A stretch of DNA of 64,000 nucleotides from JAUZQZ01 sp964624255 (GTDB lineage Bacteria > Pseudomonadota > Zetaproteobacteria > Mariprofundales > Mariprofundaceae): assembly GCA_964624255.1 (NCBI GenBank), contig CAZUWV010000001.1, forward strand, positions 1 through 64,000. The letters run 5' to 3'. Both the position numbers and the translations under genes were made by a program. Of the stretch, positions 8,408-16,212 are shown piece after piece. The stretch's first letter is position 1. Every line of letters starts with the position of its first letter. Below the pieces are notes generated by a model. That model ran no database searches and was not told where the DNA came from. It saw nothing but the letters and a program-made list of their open reading frames with translations.

Positions 8408-9820
8408 ATGAGTGATGCAGTCAAAAATGTGATGGATATGGTGAAGGAGCATGAATGTGACTTCGCCGATGTCCGTTTTACCGATACCAAGGGCAAGTGG
8501 CAACATGTTACCTTCCCGATTTCCGAGTTGAGCGAAGACAGTTTTGAGGAGGGTTTTGCCTTTGACGGTTCCTCGGTGGCCGGATGGTGCGATATAAACA
8601 GTTCCGATATGGCTATTGTTCCCGATCCGGCATCGGCCAGGATCGACCCGTTCGTCGAGGCGTCTACGTTGGTGCTGATCGGGGATATTATTGATCCGCT
8701 CACTGGCCAGGATTATAACCGATGCCCGCGCCAGGTCGCACATCGTGCCCTGAAATACATCCAGTCCGCAGGTATCGCCGATACGGCCTATTTCGGCCCT
8801 GAACTGGAGTTTTTTATCTTCGATGGCATCACTCATTACAATGAGATGGGTGGTTGCGGCTACAGGATTCAGTCTGAAGAAGCTGCTTGGAATTCCAATG
8901 AAACCTTTGAAGGCACCAACACGGGCCATCGCCCCAAGGTGAAGGGCGGTTATTTTCCGGTCCCGCCAGTGGATTCCCTGTATGAGATTCGCAATGATAT
9001 GTCATTGGTGATGACTGATCTTGGTGTGCATATGGAGTGCCATCACCACGAAGTGGCAACTGCCGGCCAATGCGAAATGGCCATGCGTTTTGGTGAGCTG
9101 ATTGATATTTCAGATCGTGTCCAATGGTATAAGTATGTGGTGCATAATGTGGCCGATGCCCACGGCAAGACGGCGACCTTCATGCCGAAGCCGGTTTATG
9201 ACGATAATGGTACGGGTATGCATACCCATCAGTCCATCTGGAAGGATGGCAAGAATCTGTTTGCCGGTGATAAATATGCCGGGCTGACTCAGGAGGCCTT
9301 GTACTATATCGGCGGCATTATCAAGCATGCCAAGGCGTTGAACGCCTTTACCAATGCTTCGACGAATTCGTACAAGCGCCTGGTGCCGGGTTTTGAAGCG
9401 CCTGTGATGCTGGCCTATTCGAATCGCAACCGTTCGGCCGCGATCCGCATCCCGATTTCTCCCGACAAGGGGCGTCGCCTGGAAGTTCGTTTCCCCGATC
9501 CGACAGCCAACCCGTATCTGGCTTTCACTGCCATGCTGATGGCCGGTCTGGACGGTATCGCCAACAAGATTGATCCGGGTGAGGCCGCGACGAAGAACCT
9601 GTACGATTTGCCGCCGGAGGAGGAAGCGCAGATTCCGACTGTTGCACGTTCATTCGAGGAGGCGCTCAACGCACTGGATATTGATCGTGACTTTCTCAAG
9701 GTTGGCGGTGTCATGGATGATGATATGATTAGTGCCTACATTTCACTCAAGATGGAAGAAGTCGATCAGATGCGTCTGCGCACGCATCCCTATGAAGTGG
9801 ATATGTATTATTCCGTGTAG
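8408..9820 (+). CDS. glnA: glutamine synthetase, type I (GSI-beta)
   Basis: 470 residues, forming the dodecameric enzyme that condenses glutamate and ammonia with ATP. The beta-grasp domain has DVRFTDTKGKWQHVTFP; the catalytic barrel has FGPELEFFIFD, MECHHHEVATAGQCE, KPVYDDNGTGMHTHQS and the arginine-rich SNRNRSAAIRIP. The adenylylation site Tyr is present in KNLYDLPPEE, so the product should be a substrate of the GlnE encoded nearby. The start has an excellent site, AAAGGAGAG, eight bases upstream. It is the second gene after the PII gene and is followed by an unusual inverted repeat. Confidence 0.98.
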   Translation: MSDAVKNVMDMVKEHECDFADVRFTDTKGKWQHVTFPISELSEDSFEEGFAFDGSSVAGWCDINSSDMAIVPDPASARIDPFVEASTLVLIGDIIDPLTGQDYNRCPRQVAHRALKYIQSAGIADTAYFGPELEFFIFDGITHYNEMGGCGYRIQSEEAAWNSNETFEGTNTGHRPKVKGGYFPVPPVDSLYEIRNDMSLVMTDLGVHMECHHHEVATAGQCEMAMRFGELIDISDRVQWYKYVVHNVADAHGKTATFMPKPVYDDNGTGMHTHQSIWKDGKNLFAGDKYAGLTQEALYYIGGIIKHAKALNAFTNASTNSYKRLVPGFEAPVMLAYSNRNRSAAIRIPISPDKGRRLEVRFPDPTANPYLAFTAMLMAGLDGIANKIDPGEAATKNLYDLPPEEEAQIPTVARSFEEALNALDIDRDFLKVGGVMDDDMISAYISLKMEEVDQMRLRTHPYEVDMYYSV

Positions 9821-9856
9821 TTTGTGTTGGTGAACGACGCGTAGAACTCTGGAGGA

Positions 9857-10000
9857 ATGAACGGTTATCCCGCTTTGAGTCCGTTTCCTGGATGGTATGA
9901 GGCACATGGTGTTTTCATACAGAAAAACTATATCCTGGAAACGGACCAGAGCGGGGATGTTCAGGCTATCACTCATGCGTTTCACGGGGAGATTACCTGA
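9857..10000 (+). CDS. possible 47-residue peptide between glnA and bolA
   Basis: An ATG directly abuts GGAGGA and opens a 47-codon frame beginning MNGYPALSPFPGWYEAHG and ending HAFHGEIT. The ribosome site is closer to the start than usual. No family is recognised and there is no transmembrane or signal segment. The same DNA forms a long inverted repeat (9866-9958), so the open frame may be incidental to an RNA structure. Reported because frame and ribosome site coincide with the structured block. Confidence 0.22.
   Translation: MNGYPALSPFPGWYEAHGVFIQKNYILETDQSGDVQAITHAFHGEIT
9866..9958 (+). other. long imperfect inverted repeat downstream of glnA
   Basis: The left arm (9866-9894, ATCCCGCTTTGAGTCCGTTT then CCTGGAT) is complementary to the right arm (9929-9958, ATCCTGGAAACGGACCAGAG then CGGGGAT) with a few bulges. 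An inner TATGA/TCATA pair shortens the loop further. The transcript would fold into a hairpin of roughly 90 nt. It is not followed by a clear T run, so it is not a standard intrinsic terminator. It may be a 3' UTR stabiliser, a processed small RNA, or an old inserted repeat; it does not match families A to C in this window. Confidence 0.55.
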
Positions 10001-10079
10001 AAAACATCAATTCTCTCAGGGTGTAAATCCCCAACAAAAGGATGTGTTCATAGTCTGGAAACAAGGCTAGCATTCACTC

Positions 10080-10340
10080 ATGTCCCAGACACGCGAGTAT
10101 GTAGATAAGCAGTCGTTGATTCGGCTTGTTGAGAAATCTGTTCCGAAATCAAAGGTGGATGTACGCCTGTTCTCGGGGGATGATCACTTCGAGATGTGCG
10201 TGATTTCCCCTGCTTTCGTCGGGAAATCGAAAGTGGCGCAGCATCAGATGGTCTATCAGGCACTGGGCGATCATATGCAGAGCCGCATTCACGCGCTGGC
10301 ATTGAAAACATACACGCCGGAACAATGGAATAAGGAGTAG
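10080..10340 (+). CDS. BolA/IbaG-family protein
   Basis: 86-residue protein of the BolA family, small class II KH-like proteins that bind a shared [2Fe-2S] cluster with monothiol glutaredoxins. The segment DVRLFSGDDHFEMCVISPAFVGKSKVAQHQMVYQALGD contains the family His residues (DHFE and VAQHQMVYQAL). It is seven bases upstream of a CGFS glutaredoxin gene, the classical partner, so the pair likely acts in iron-sulphur trafficking or iron sensing. It resembles IbaG/YrbA as much as BolA itself; the exact subgroup cannot be settled here. Confidence 0.9.
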   Translation: MSQTREYVDKQSLIRLVEKSVPKSKVDVRLFSGDDHFEMCVISPAFVGKSKVAQHQMVYQALGDHMQSRIHALALKTYTPEQWNKE

Positions 10341-10347
10341 AAAGTAA

Positions 10348-10677
10348 ATGGATTCCGTACAGAAAAAAATTGATGACCTGCTTCACGAACACGACGTCGT
10401 ACTGTTTATGAAGGGTACGCCACAGTTTCCGCAATGCGGGTTTTCACAGCGTGTGGTTGGTTTGTTGCAGGCATCGGGCGCACCTTACGCGGCGGTTAAT
10501 GTGCTGCTGGATGATGCCATACGCGAAGGTATCAAGGCTTACGCCAACTGGCCTACAATCCCGCAGCTATATGTCGGCGGCGAGTTTGTCGGAGGGTGTG
10601 ATATTATATCCGAGATGCATGACTCCGGTGAGCTGGAGACATTGCTGGCGCCATTCAGATCGGACAGCCCATCGTAA
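10348..10677 (+). CDS. grxD: monothiol glutaredoxin, Grx4/GrxD type
   Basis: 109 residues with the CGFS active site in PQFPQCGFSQRVVGLL, the glutathione contact region NWPTIPQLYVGGEFVGGCDI and the FMKGTP lead-in of the family. CGFS glutaredoxins do not act mainly as thiol reductants; they bridge a [2Fe-2S] cluster with glutathione and pass it to targets or form a complex with BolA. The gene follows the bolA-like gene at once, so the two are almost certainly cotranscribed. The long gap after it is filled with repeat elements. Confidence 0.95.
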   Translation: MDSVQKKIDDLLHEHDVVLFMKGTPQFPQCGFSQRVVGLLQASGAPYAAVNVLLDDAIREGIKAYANWPTIPQLYVGGEFVGGCDIISEMHDSGELETLLAPFRSDSPS

Positions 10678-10704
10678 CGCCCCGAGCGAGATTTTTTCCG
10701 GGGA

Positions 10705-11037
10705 CCAGGAACCCGTCGGGCTTATGGGGATCGTAGCAATCAGGTGAACAAGCGCGGTCAAAATATCCTGGTTTTGAGGCGCCGAGTTGCAACCCAGTCA
10801 TGAGAGCCTCTTGCAAAACTCGTGAGCGGCGATCGGCTTCCCCACTTTGGCCCATTTCCGTGCTGAAATTTCGATGCATGGAACCACCATGCACCTCATT
10901 CCATCCCGAAAATGGACTCAACGTGGGATTACCGCTCATCCACCCAGGGTTTTGCAAGAGGCTCATGAAAAATCATGATATTTTGGGCCGCTTCCCTGTC
11001 GCGCAGTAAATTTCCCCTAAGTCCGACAGGCTCCTGG
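10705..11037. repeat. family C inverted-repeat element, interrupted by a family B element
   Basis: Left end 10705-10775 begins CCAGGAACCCGTCGGGCTTA. The right end 10970-11037, read on the other strand, begins CCAGGAGCCTGTCGGACTTA. The two halves align over about 70 bases, including AAAATATC..TG.TTTT, so they are long terminal inverted repeats of one element. A complete family B element (10804-10965) sits in the middle. No protein is encoded. The block fills most of the grxD to rpoN gap; the rest (10678-10704) holds only a weak CCCCG/CGGGG hairpin. Confidence 0.75.
10804..10965. repeat. family B element (MITE-like) nested in family C
   Basis: Ends are GAGCCTCTTGCAAAACTC on the left and, on the opposite strand, TGAGCCTCTTGCAAAACCC on the right. 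The inside includes CATGGAACCACCATGCACCT and TCCCGAAAATGGA, shared with the second full copy at 54023-54235. About 160 bp, no open frame of substance. The termini resemble those of IS5-group insertion sequences, so an IS-derived MITE is the likely origin. Confidence 0.75.
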
Positions 11038-11187
11038 CTTTGAATGCGAATGCATGGTCGTTGACACTTGCGCCTTGCTGATCTATACACCCACCGGTGA
11101 TGTTTTTCTTTTGCAGGCAACGTTCGGTTGCGGCGGTTTTTCCGGTCCCCGATGATGTTCGGGGGTCCGTCTTGGGTCCGTCCATCA

Positions 11188-12576
11188 ATGCAAACTAGAC
11201 TTACTCAAAGGCTGGGGCAGGGCCTTGCCCTTACCCCCCAGTTGACGCAGAGCCTCAAGGTTTTGGCCATGAACGCCATGGACCTGGATTCATACATCGA
11301 AGAGTGCATCGAGTCCAACCCTTTGCTGGAGCAGGATGAAAGCCAGCCCGACGTGTCACGGGAAGGGGAGGATACGGCTGGAAAAGACAGGGAACAGGAA
11401 GCAATCTGGCGTGAGAATGGTGATAATCGTTGGGAGACGATGTATGCCTCTTCGACGGGCCGCGATGGTGTGGATATGCGCGACCAGCAATGGCAGGCAC
11501 AGCAGACCATGGGTCAGTCGCTGCATGAGCAAGTGGGCCGACAACCCATGCAGGATGAGGATCGCGCGCTGGCCCGCGCCCTCATTGATTCGCTGGATGA
11601 TGACGGCTATTTGAGACTAAACCCCGACGAACTCGCAACATCATTACACTGCGATGCCCAAACCCTCGAAAAAGTACTGGTGAATATCGTGCAGCAACTT
11701 GAGCCGACCGGCATTGGTGCGCGCGATCTGACCGAGTGCTTGTTGCTTCAGCTGGACGACGGCAATGATTGCGATGCACTGGCCCGGCGTTTACTGTTGC
11801 ATTTTCCGGACCAACTGTTCGAGTCGGACGATGTGCTGGCTGGCAGGATGGTTTGTAGCATCGAGGCGCTGGCCCGCGCACGGGGGCGCTTGCGGCGGCT
11901 GGATCCGTTTCCGGGGCATGGTCTCCATGGGCAGGACAATATTTATATACAACCCGAGATTATATTTCGGCGTAGTCCCGAAGGCGACATTTCTATCGAG
12001 GTTCCGGGCTATTCATGGCAGGGGTTGCGGCTGGATGAACAATGGAAGAATCAGGGCTGGAAGGGTTCGGAACGAGAGTTTATGGATGGCGCAATCCGCG
12101 AGGCCAAATGGCTTCTATATGCTCTGGAGCAGCGAAAAGAAACCTTGTACAGGGTTGCGCATTGTCTGGCACGTCGGCAGCGGGCTTTCCTAGAGTATGG
12201 GCTGCTCGGCCTGAAACCGCTGACTTTGCAGAATGTGGCGGAAGAGGTCGAGTTACACGAGTCCACCATTTCTCGCGTTACCAATGGAAAGTATGCCGAA
12301 ACGCCTCTGGGTCTTATCGAAATGCGCAAATTCTTCTCGGCTGGCCTGCCAACCCGTGGCGGTGGTACGATTTCCGTGTACCGTGTGCAGCAGCGCGTCA
12401 AGGCATTGATCGGGTCCGAACCGCCCGGAAGGCCGGCGTCGGATCAGGCCATATCGGATCGGCTACGGGCCGAGGGGATTGAAATTGCCCGTCGAACTGT
12501 GGCAAAATACAGGGAAACGCTGGGCCTTCCGCCCAGCAGCCAGCGACGAAGGTCGCATCAACATACAAGGAGGTAG
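11188..12576 (+). CDS. rpoN: RNA polymerase sigma-54 factor
   Basis: 462 residues from the ATG at 11188, where the conserved region I (MQTRLTQRLGQGLALTPQLT) begins; the frame is open further upstream to 11128 but that part has no sigma-54 similarity. Region I, an acidic linker, the core-binding domain, the HTH segment (ESTISRVTNGKYAETPLG) and the RpoN box ARRTVAKYRE near the C-terminus are all present. Sigma-54 directs enhancer-dependent transcription, classically of nitrogen genes. As in many proteobacteria it is followed by hpf and ptsN. The commonly preceding lptA/lptB genes are missing; instead repeat elements lie upstream, hinting at a rearrangement. Confidence 0.97.
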   Translation: MQTRLTQRLGQGLALTPQLTQSLKVLAMNAMDLDSYIEECIESNPLLEQDESQPDVSREGEDTAGKDREQEAIWRENGDNRWETMYASSTGRDGVDMRDQQWQAQQTMGQSLHEQVGRQPMQDEDRALARALIDSLDDDGYLRLNPDELATSLHCDAQTLEKVLVNIVQQLEPTGIGARDLTECLLLQLDDGNDCDALARRLLLHFPDQLFESDDVLAGRMVCSIEALARARGRLRRLDPFPGHGLHGQDNIYIQPEIIFRRSPEGDISIEVPGYSWQGLRLDEQWKNQGWKGSEREFMDGAIREAKWLLYALEQRKETLYRVAHCLARRQRAFLEYGLLGLKPLTLQNVAEEVELHESTISRVTNGKYAETPLGLIEMRKFFSAGLPTRGGGTISVYRVQQRVKALIGSEPPGRPASDQAISDRLRAEGIEIARRTVAKYRETLGLPPSSQRRRSHQHTRR

Positions 12577-12579
12577 CTT

Positions 12580-13146
12580 ATGCAAGTGTCCATAACAGGA
12601 AGGCATGTCGAACTGACGGACTCGTTGAAAGAGTATGTACAGGAAAAACTGAAGCATCTCAAACATTCCTTTGATCAGGTGGTGGATGTGCATGTGGTCC
12701 TGAGTGTGGAGAAGTTTCGCCAGCGTTGCGAAATCTCGATTCAGGCAAATAGATTGAGTATTCATGGCAGCCACGAAACAGAGGATATGTATGCTTCAAT
12801 CGACGGTGTCGTGGATAAACTGAACAGACAGCTTAAACGTTACCGCGCCAAAATGCGCAAGCATCAGATATCGCCTGAAAACAGCGCATCGGCTATTCAG
12901 GTTTCGCACAGCATCCTTACTACAGCTAGCCATGAGGAGGAACTGGCCGCCGATCAGGTGCCGGAAGTCCTGGAAATGGAGCGCATGCCGGCGAAGCCGA
13001 TGAGCGTGGATGAGGCCGTTATGCAACTGGAATTATCGGACAGACAGCCACTGTTTGTTTTTACCAATCAGGACACCAACAGCATGAATGTGGTGTATCG
13101 CAGAGGTGATGGAAGGCTGGGCTGGATTGAGCCTGAACAGGCATGA
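12580..13146 (+). CDS. hpf: ribosome hibernation promoting factor, long form
   Basis: 188 residues. The N-terminal ribosome-binding domain (1-100) begins MQVSITGRHVELTDSLKEYV and ends in a basic helix (LNRQLKRYRAKMRKHQ). A linker follows, then a C-terminal dimerisation domain (about 130-186) with MSVDEAVMQLELSDRQPLFV and MNVVYRRGDGRLGWIEP. This two-domain long form makes ribosome dimers alone, unlike the short enteric HPF of about 95 residues that needs RMF. The ribosome site AAGGAGG lies inside the rpoN stop region, so the two genes are coupled. Confidence 0.93.
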   Translation: MQVSITGRHVELTDSLKEYVQEKLKHLKHSFDQVVDVHVVLSVEKFRQRCEISIQANRLSIHGSHETEDMYASIDGVVDKLNRQLKRYRAKMRKHQISPENSASAIQVSHSILTTASHEEELAADQVPEVLEMERMPAKPMSVDEAVMQLELSDRQPLFVFTNQDTNSMNVVYRRGDGRLGWIEPEQA

Positions 13147-13170
13147 ACAACGGCGAGGGGTGAGGCGCTA

Positions 13171-13620
13171 ATGGGACAGGATACGAGTCTGATTCCGGTT
13201 GACGCGATATTACTGAATTCCAGAATGAGCAGTAAAAGTGCGATCATTGCGGAAATTATCGACCTTTTCCCATCCATTGATCCGGATCAGGCCATGGCCG
13301 TGGTGATGGAACGGGAAAAGCTGGGAAGCACAGGCATCGGCCATGGCATCGCTATCCCTCATGGAAGATTGCCCGATCTTGATGCACCCGTTGTGGCACT
13401 GGCACGGCATGCGGGGGGCGTTGATTTTGACGCCATTGACGGTCAGTCCGTTCATATCGTGGTCGTGCTGCTCGCTCCGGAAAATGAAGACCGTTCCCAT
13501 CTTGAGATATTGGCAAGCCTCGCGCGAACACTGCAAAAGGAATCCGCCCGTCGGGTCATCATGCAGGCGGACTCGGCAGAGGTTGTATCCGCCCTGTTTC
13601 CGGTACCCGGTCAGAAATAA
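13171..13620 (+). CDS. ptsN: PTS nitrogen-regulatory EIIA (EIIA-Ntr)
   Basis: 149-residue EIIA of the fructose/mannitol fold. The phosphoryl-accepting His lies in GIGHGIAIPHGR, and VVLLAPENEDRSHLEILASLA is typical of PtsN. It receives phosphate through the nitrogen PTS chain from HPr and controls potassium transport, K+-sensing kinases or other targets depending on species. It belongs to an rpoN-hpf-ptsN-hprK-rapZ order seen widely in beta- and related proteobacteria, with only short gaps, so the genes probably form an operon. Confidence 0.95.
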   Translation: MGQDTSLIPVDAILLNSRMSSKSAIIAEIIDLFPSIDPDQAMAVVMEREKLGSTGIGHGIAIPHGRLPDLDAPVVALARHAGGVDFDAIDGQSVHIVVVLLAPENEDRSHLEILASLARTLQKESARRVIMQADSAEVVSALFPVPGQK

Positions 13621-13625
13621 ACGAT

Positions 13626-14579
13626 ATGAAACAGGATTTCGGGCGTATTTCTATTGCCGAACTGCTCGCCGAGCGCGGTCAATTGATGTGCCTGCATCTC
13701 CTTAATGAAGACGCGGATGTGGACCGCTACATGGACAGGCCACGCGTGCAGAAGCCCTCGTTCGCCCTGTGCGGATTCCTTGAAGGGCTTAACCCCCATC
13801 TGTTACATGTGATCGGGAAAACGGGTTTGCACTACCTGGAGGTTCAAAAAAATGACCGGCGCCGCGAAGCCATTGATGCGATGTTCGACCTTGGCCTGAC
13901 CGCTATCGTGATTACATGTGGCTTGTCGCCACCGCAGGAAATGGTACAGGCGGCCCGGAGAACCCGGACGCCGCTGATCGTTACGGATATGGAAACCACT
14001 ACATTCATGACCGACATGATGCTTTACTTAACACGCAGGCTGGCGCCGCGCGTATACCAGCATGGCGTGTACATGGATGTGTTCGGCCTCGGCGTACTGA
14101 TTACCGGAGCGAGTGGTATCGGCAAGAGTGAGATCGCTCTGGAACTTATTATGCGGGGACACCGGTTTATTGCCGATGATATGGTGGAACTTTCACGCCC
14201 CGGACCGGATATTCTTGTCGGCAAGAGTCCCGAGGCCTTACGTTATCATATGGAGATTCGCGGGCTTGGCATCCTTAATATACGCGATTTATTCGGTGCT
14301 GCCGCCCTGACGGACACCAAGCGGGTAGGCCTGGTGGCGGAAGTTGCGCCGTGGGAGAGTCTTTCGGGGGAGGAGCGCGTGCTTACCGAGGAGCGTACGG
14401 CCACGATACACGGTGTACGGCTTGCCAAGGTCATGATTCCCATCCGGCCAGGTCGTTCGCTGGCAGTGCTGATTGAGGTGGCCGCTCGCAACCACCTGCT
14501 TAAACAGCGAGGTGTAGATAGCGGTAAGGAATTTATCCATGCCTTGCAGGAACGTATCCAGCAGGGACAGTCATCCTGA
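13626..14579 (+). CDS. hprK: HPr kinase/phosphorylase
   Basis: 317-residue enzyme that phosphorylates and dephosphorylates Ser46 of HPr. The N-terminal domain precedes the P-loop GASGIGKSEIALELI, the catalytic RFIADDMVEL, and the HprK signature EIRGLGILNIRDLFG; PIRPGRSLAVLIEVA is the C-terminal family motif. Its target Ser is conserved in the HPr encoded 1.4 kb downstream. In proteobacteria lacking sugar PTS permeases this pair serves regulation instead of catabolite repression. It starts five bases after the ptsN stop. Confidence 0.96.
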   Translation: MKQDFGRISIAELLAERGQLMCLHLLNEDADVDRYMDRPRVQKPSFALCGFLEGLNPHLLHVIGKTGLHYLEVQKNDRRREAIDAMFDLGLTAIVITCGLSPPQEMVQAARRTRTPLIVTDMETTTFMTDMMLYLTRRLAPRVYQHGVYMDVFGLGVLITGASGIGKSEIALELIMRGHRFIADDMVELSRPGPDILVGKSPEALRYHMEIRGLGILNIRDLFGAAALTDTKRVGLVAEVAPWESLSGEERVLTEERTATIHGVRLAKVMIPIRPGRSLAVLIEVAARNHLLKQRGVDSGKEFIHALQERIQQGQSS

Positions 14580-14590
14580 CAACACAGGGT

Positions 14591-15460
14591 ATGGGTCTCA
14601 TCCTCAGTGGCCTGTCCGGATCCGGTAAAAGTACGGCCTTGCACGCGCTGGAGGATGCGGGTTGTTTTTGTACGGATAATTTGCCCGTGCCTTTGCTTGG
14701 GGCGTGGGCCGAACAGGTAGCCTGTCAGGGCAAGCCAATGGCGGTGTGCGTAGACGCGCGTAGTGAAAGGCCTGAGGCGTTGCATCGGGACTTGCGCAAA
14801 CTCCGCGAACGGAAAAGTGACTGGCAACTGGTTTTTCTCGAAGCGGGCGACGCGACCTTGTTACGTCGCTACTCCACGCTTCGCCGTCGCCATCCTTACG
14901 CGCCGGAACTGGATTTGCCGCAGGCAATCGCAGCCGAACGGAAAGCGTTGACACCAGCGCGCGGCTTGGCCGATCTGGTGCTGGATACAACGGCCATGAA
15001 CCCATACGAGCTGGCGGCAATGGTAGAAGCTTTCTGGCATAAGACTCACGCGGGGAACGGCGGGCTGCCTATCACCATTACCTTGATGTCCTTCAGTTAT
15101 CAGCGTGGTTTGCCTCTGGATGCGGATATGGTCATTGATTTGCGTTTCCTGCCCAATCCACATTATCAGCCGGAACTATCGCAAATGACCGGCTGCGATG
15201 TGCCCGTGCAGGCCTTTCTTGAGCGGGATAGTGTGGTGGCTGAAACGGAGGAGAAGCTCAAGCAGTGGCTGGGCTTCGTCTGGGACAAAATGCAGCAGGA
15301 ACGCAAACGTTATTTCACCCTGGCCATCGGCTGCAGTGGTGGCCGCCACCGCTCGGTCTATATGGTGGAACGCATTGGAGCATGGATGCAGCATGAAAGG
15401 ATGGCTGTGCCCCTCATCCGCCATAGAGATTTGGCCTGCACGACCCATAAGTTACCGTAA
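14591..15460 (+). CDS. rapZ: RNase adapter protein / nucleotide-binding RapZ
   Basis: 289-residue P-loop protein. It shows the Walker A motif GLSGSGKSTALHALEDAG at the N-terminus, CTDNLPVPLL, and the C-terminal GCSGGRHRSVYMVERIGAW. In E. coli RapZ senses glucosamine-6-phosphate and delivers the small RNA GlmZ to RNase E; an rne gene is present in this window, but no glmS or GlmY/GlmZ was seen. The N-terminal Met-Gly start at ATG 14591 lies close before the P-loop, as usual. It sits between hprK and a PTS EIIA gene. Confidence 0.95.
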   Translation: MGLILSGLSGSGKSTALHALEDAGCFCTDNLPVPLLGAWAEQVACQGKPMAVCVDARSERPEALHRDLRKLRERKSDWQLVFLEAGDATLLRRYSTLRRRHPYAPELDLPQAIAAERKALTPARGLADLVLDTTAMNPYELAAMVEAFWHKTHAGNGGLPITITLMSFSYQRGLPLDADMVIDLRFLPNPHYQPELSQMTGCDVPVQAFLERDSVVAETEEKLKQWLGFVWDKMQQERKRYFTLAIGCSGGRHRSVYMVERIGAWMQHERMAVPLIRHRDLACTTHKLP

Positions 15461-15479
15461 TGATTGTGCGGAAGGTGTT

Positions 15480-15950
15480 ATGACTATGGTGCAGGCCGGG
15501 AACGGGAACAAGGCAGAGATGGTCGGTATGGTGATCGTGGCACACGAGCGTATTGGTGAGGCTATGCTGGGTGCGGTTGAACATGTTTTGGGACCACAAG
15601 CGCTGGCGGCAGCGCTGAATATCGGCGCGGATGCCAATATTCAGGTGGACATCAGTGGGTGCGAGGCGTGCCTCTGTACCCTGATCGAGCGGTGCGACGC
15701 AGGCAATGGCGTGCTGCTGTTCGCGGATATGTTTGGCGGCACACCCTGTAATCTTGCCCTGTCCTGTATTGAGAGAAGGAACGTGGAGGTGGTTTCGGGA
15801 TTTAACCTCCCCATGCTGATTAAAGCAGCCACACTGCGGCAAACACTGACCGACCTGCATTTGCTGGCACGGCAGGCCAGAGACGCTGGTCGCTACCATA
15901 TGCACATCGCTTCCGAATTGATGCGGGAACGAAGTCGGTCAGATGTCTGA
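15480..15950 (+). CDS. PTS EIIA component, mannose family, stand-alone
   Basis: About 156 residues from the ATG at 15480, which has GGAAGG upstream; the frame is open well upstream but only as a shadow of rapZ. The phosphorylation His is in GMVIVAHERIGEAML, and VLLFADMFGGTPCNLAL matches the EIIA-Man core. No EIIB, EIIC or EIID is encoded nearby, so it cannot form a transporter here. Such lone EIIA-Man proteins (PtsA-like) act as regulatory phosphate acceptors in HprK-containing proteobacteria. Its stop overlaps the HPr start by eight bases. Confidence 0.9.
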   Translation: MTMVQAGNGNKAEMVGMVIVAHERIGEAMLGAVEHVLGPQALAAALNIGADANIQVDISGCEACLCTLIERCDAGNGVLLFADMFGGTPCNLALSCIERRNVEVVSGFNLPMLIKAATLRQTLTDLHLLARQARDAGRYHMHIASELMRERSRSDV

Positions 15951-16212
15951 GCAGACAACGACTATACGGAACAAGCTCGGTCTACACGCCAGGGCTTCGG
16001 CCCGCTTGGCTGTCACTGCGGGCGCTTATGCGTGCGATGTGTTTGTCTCCAAGGATGGTGTTGAGGTCAATGGTAAAAGTATTATGGGCATTATGATGTT
16101 GGCTGCGGGCAAGGGTTCGCGCATTACGGTCCGCACCCGGGGAAGGCAGGAAGATGTTGCGCTGGCGGCGGTCATCCGGCTGATCAACGAATATTTTGGG
16201 GAAGATGAATGA
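15943..16212 (+). CDS. ptsH: phosphocarrier protein HPr
   Basis: 89 residues. His15 in NKLGLHARASARLA accepts phosphate from EI; the regulatory Ser in GKSIMGIMMLAAGKG is the HprK site. Both phosphorylation sites are therefore intact, consistent with hprK two genes upstream. It overlaps the EIIA-Man gene by eight bases and the EI gene by four (ATGA), so translation of all three is coupled. Whether the protein is better called NPr depends on which EIIA it serves. Confidence 0.95.
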   Translation: MSEQTTTIRNKLGLHARASARLAVTAGAYACDVFVSKDGVEVNGKSIMGIMMLAAGKGSRITVRTRGRQEDVALAAVIRLINEYFGEDE

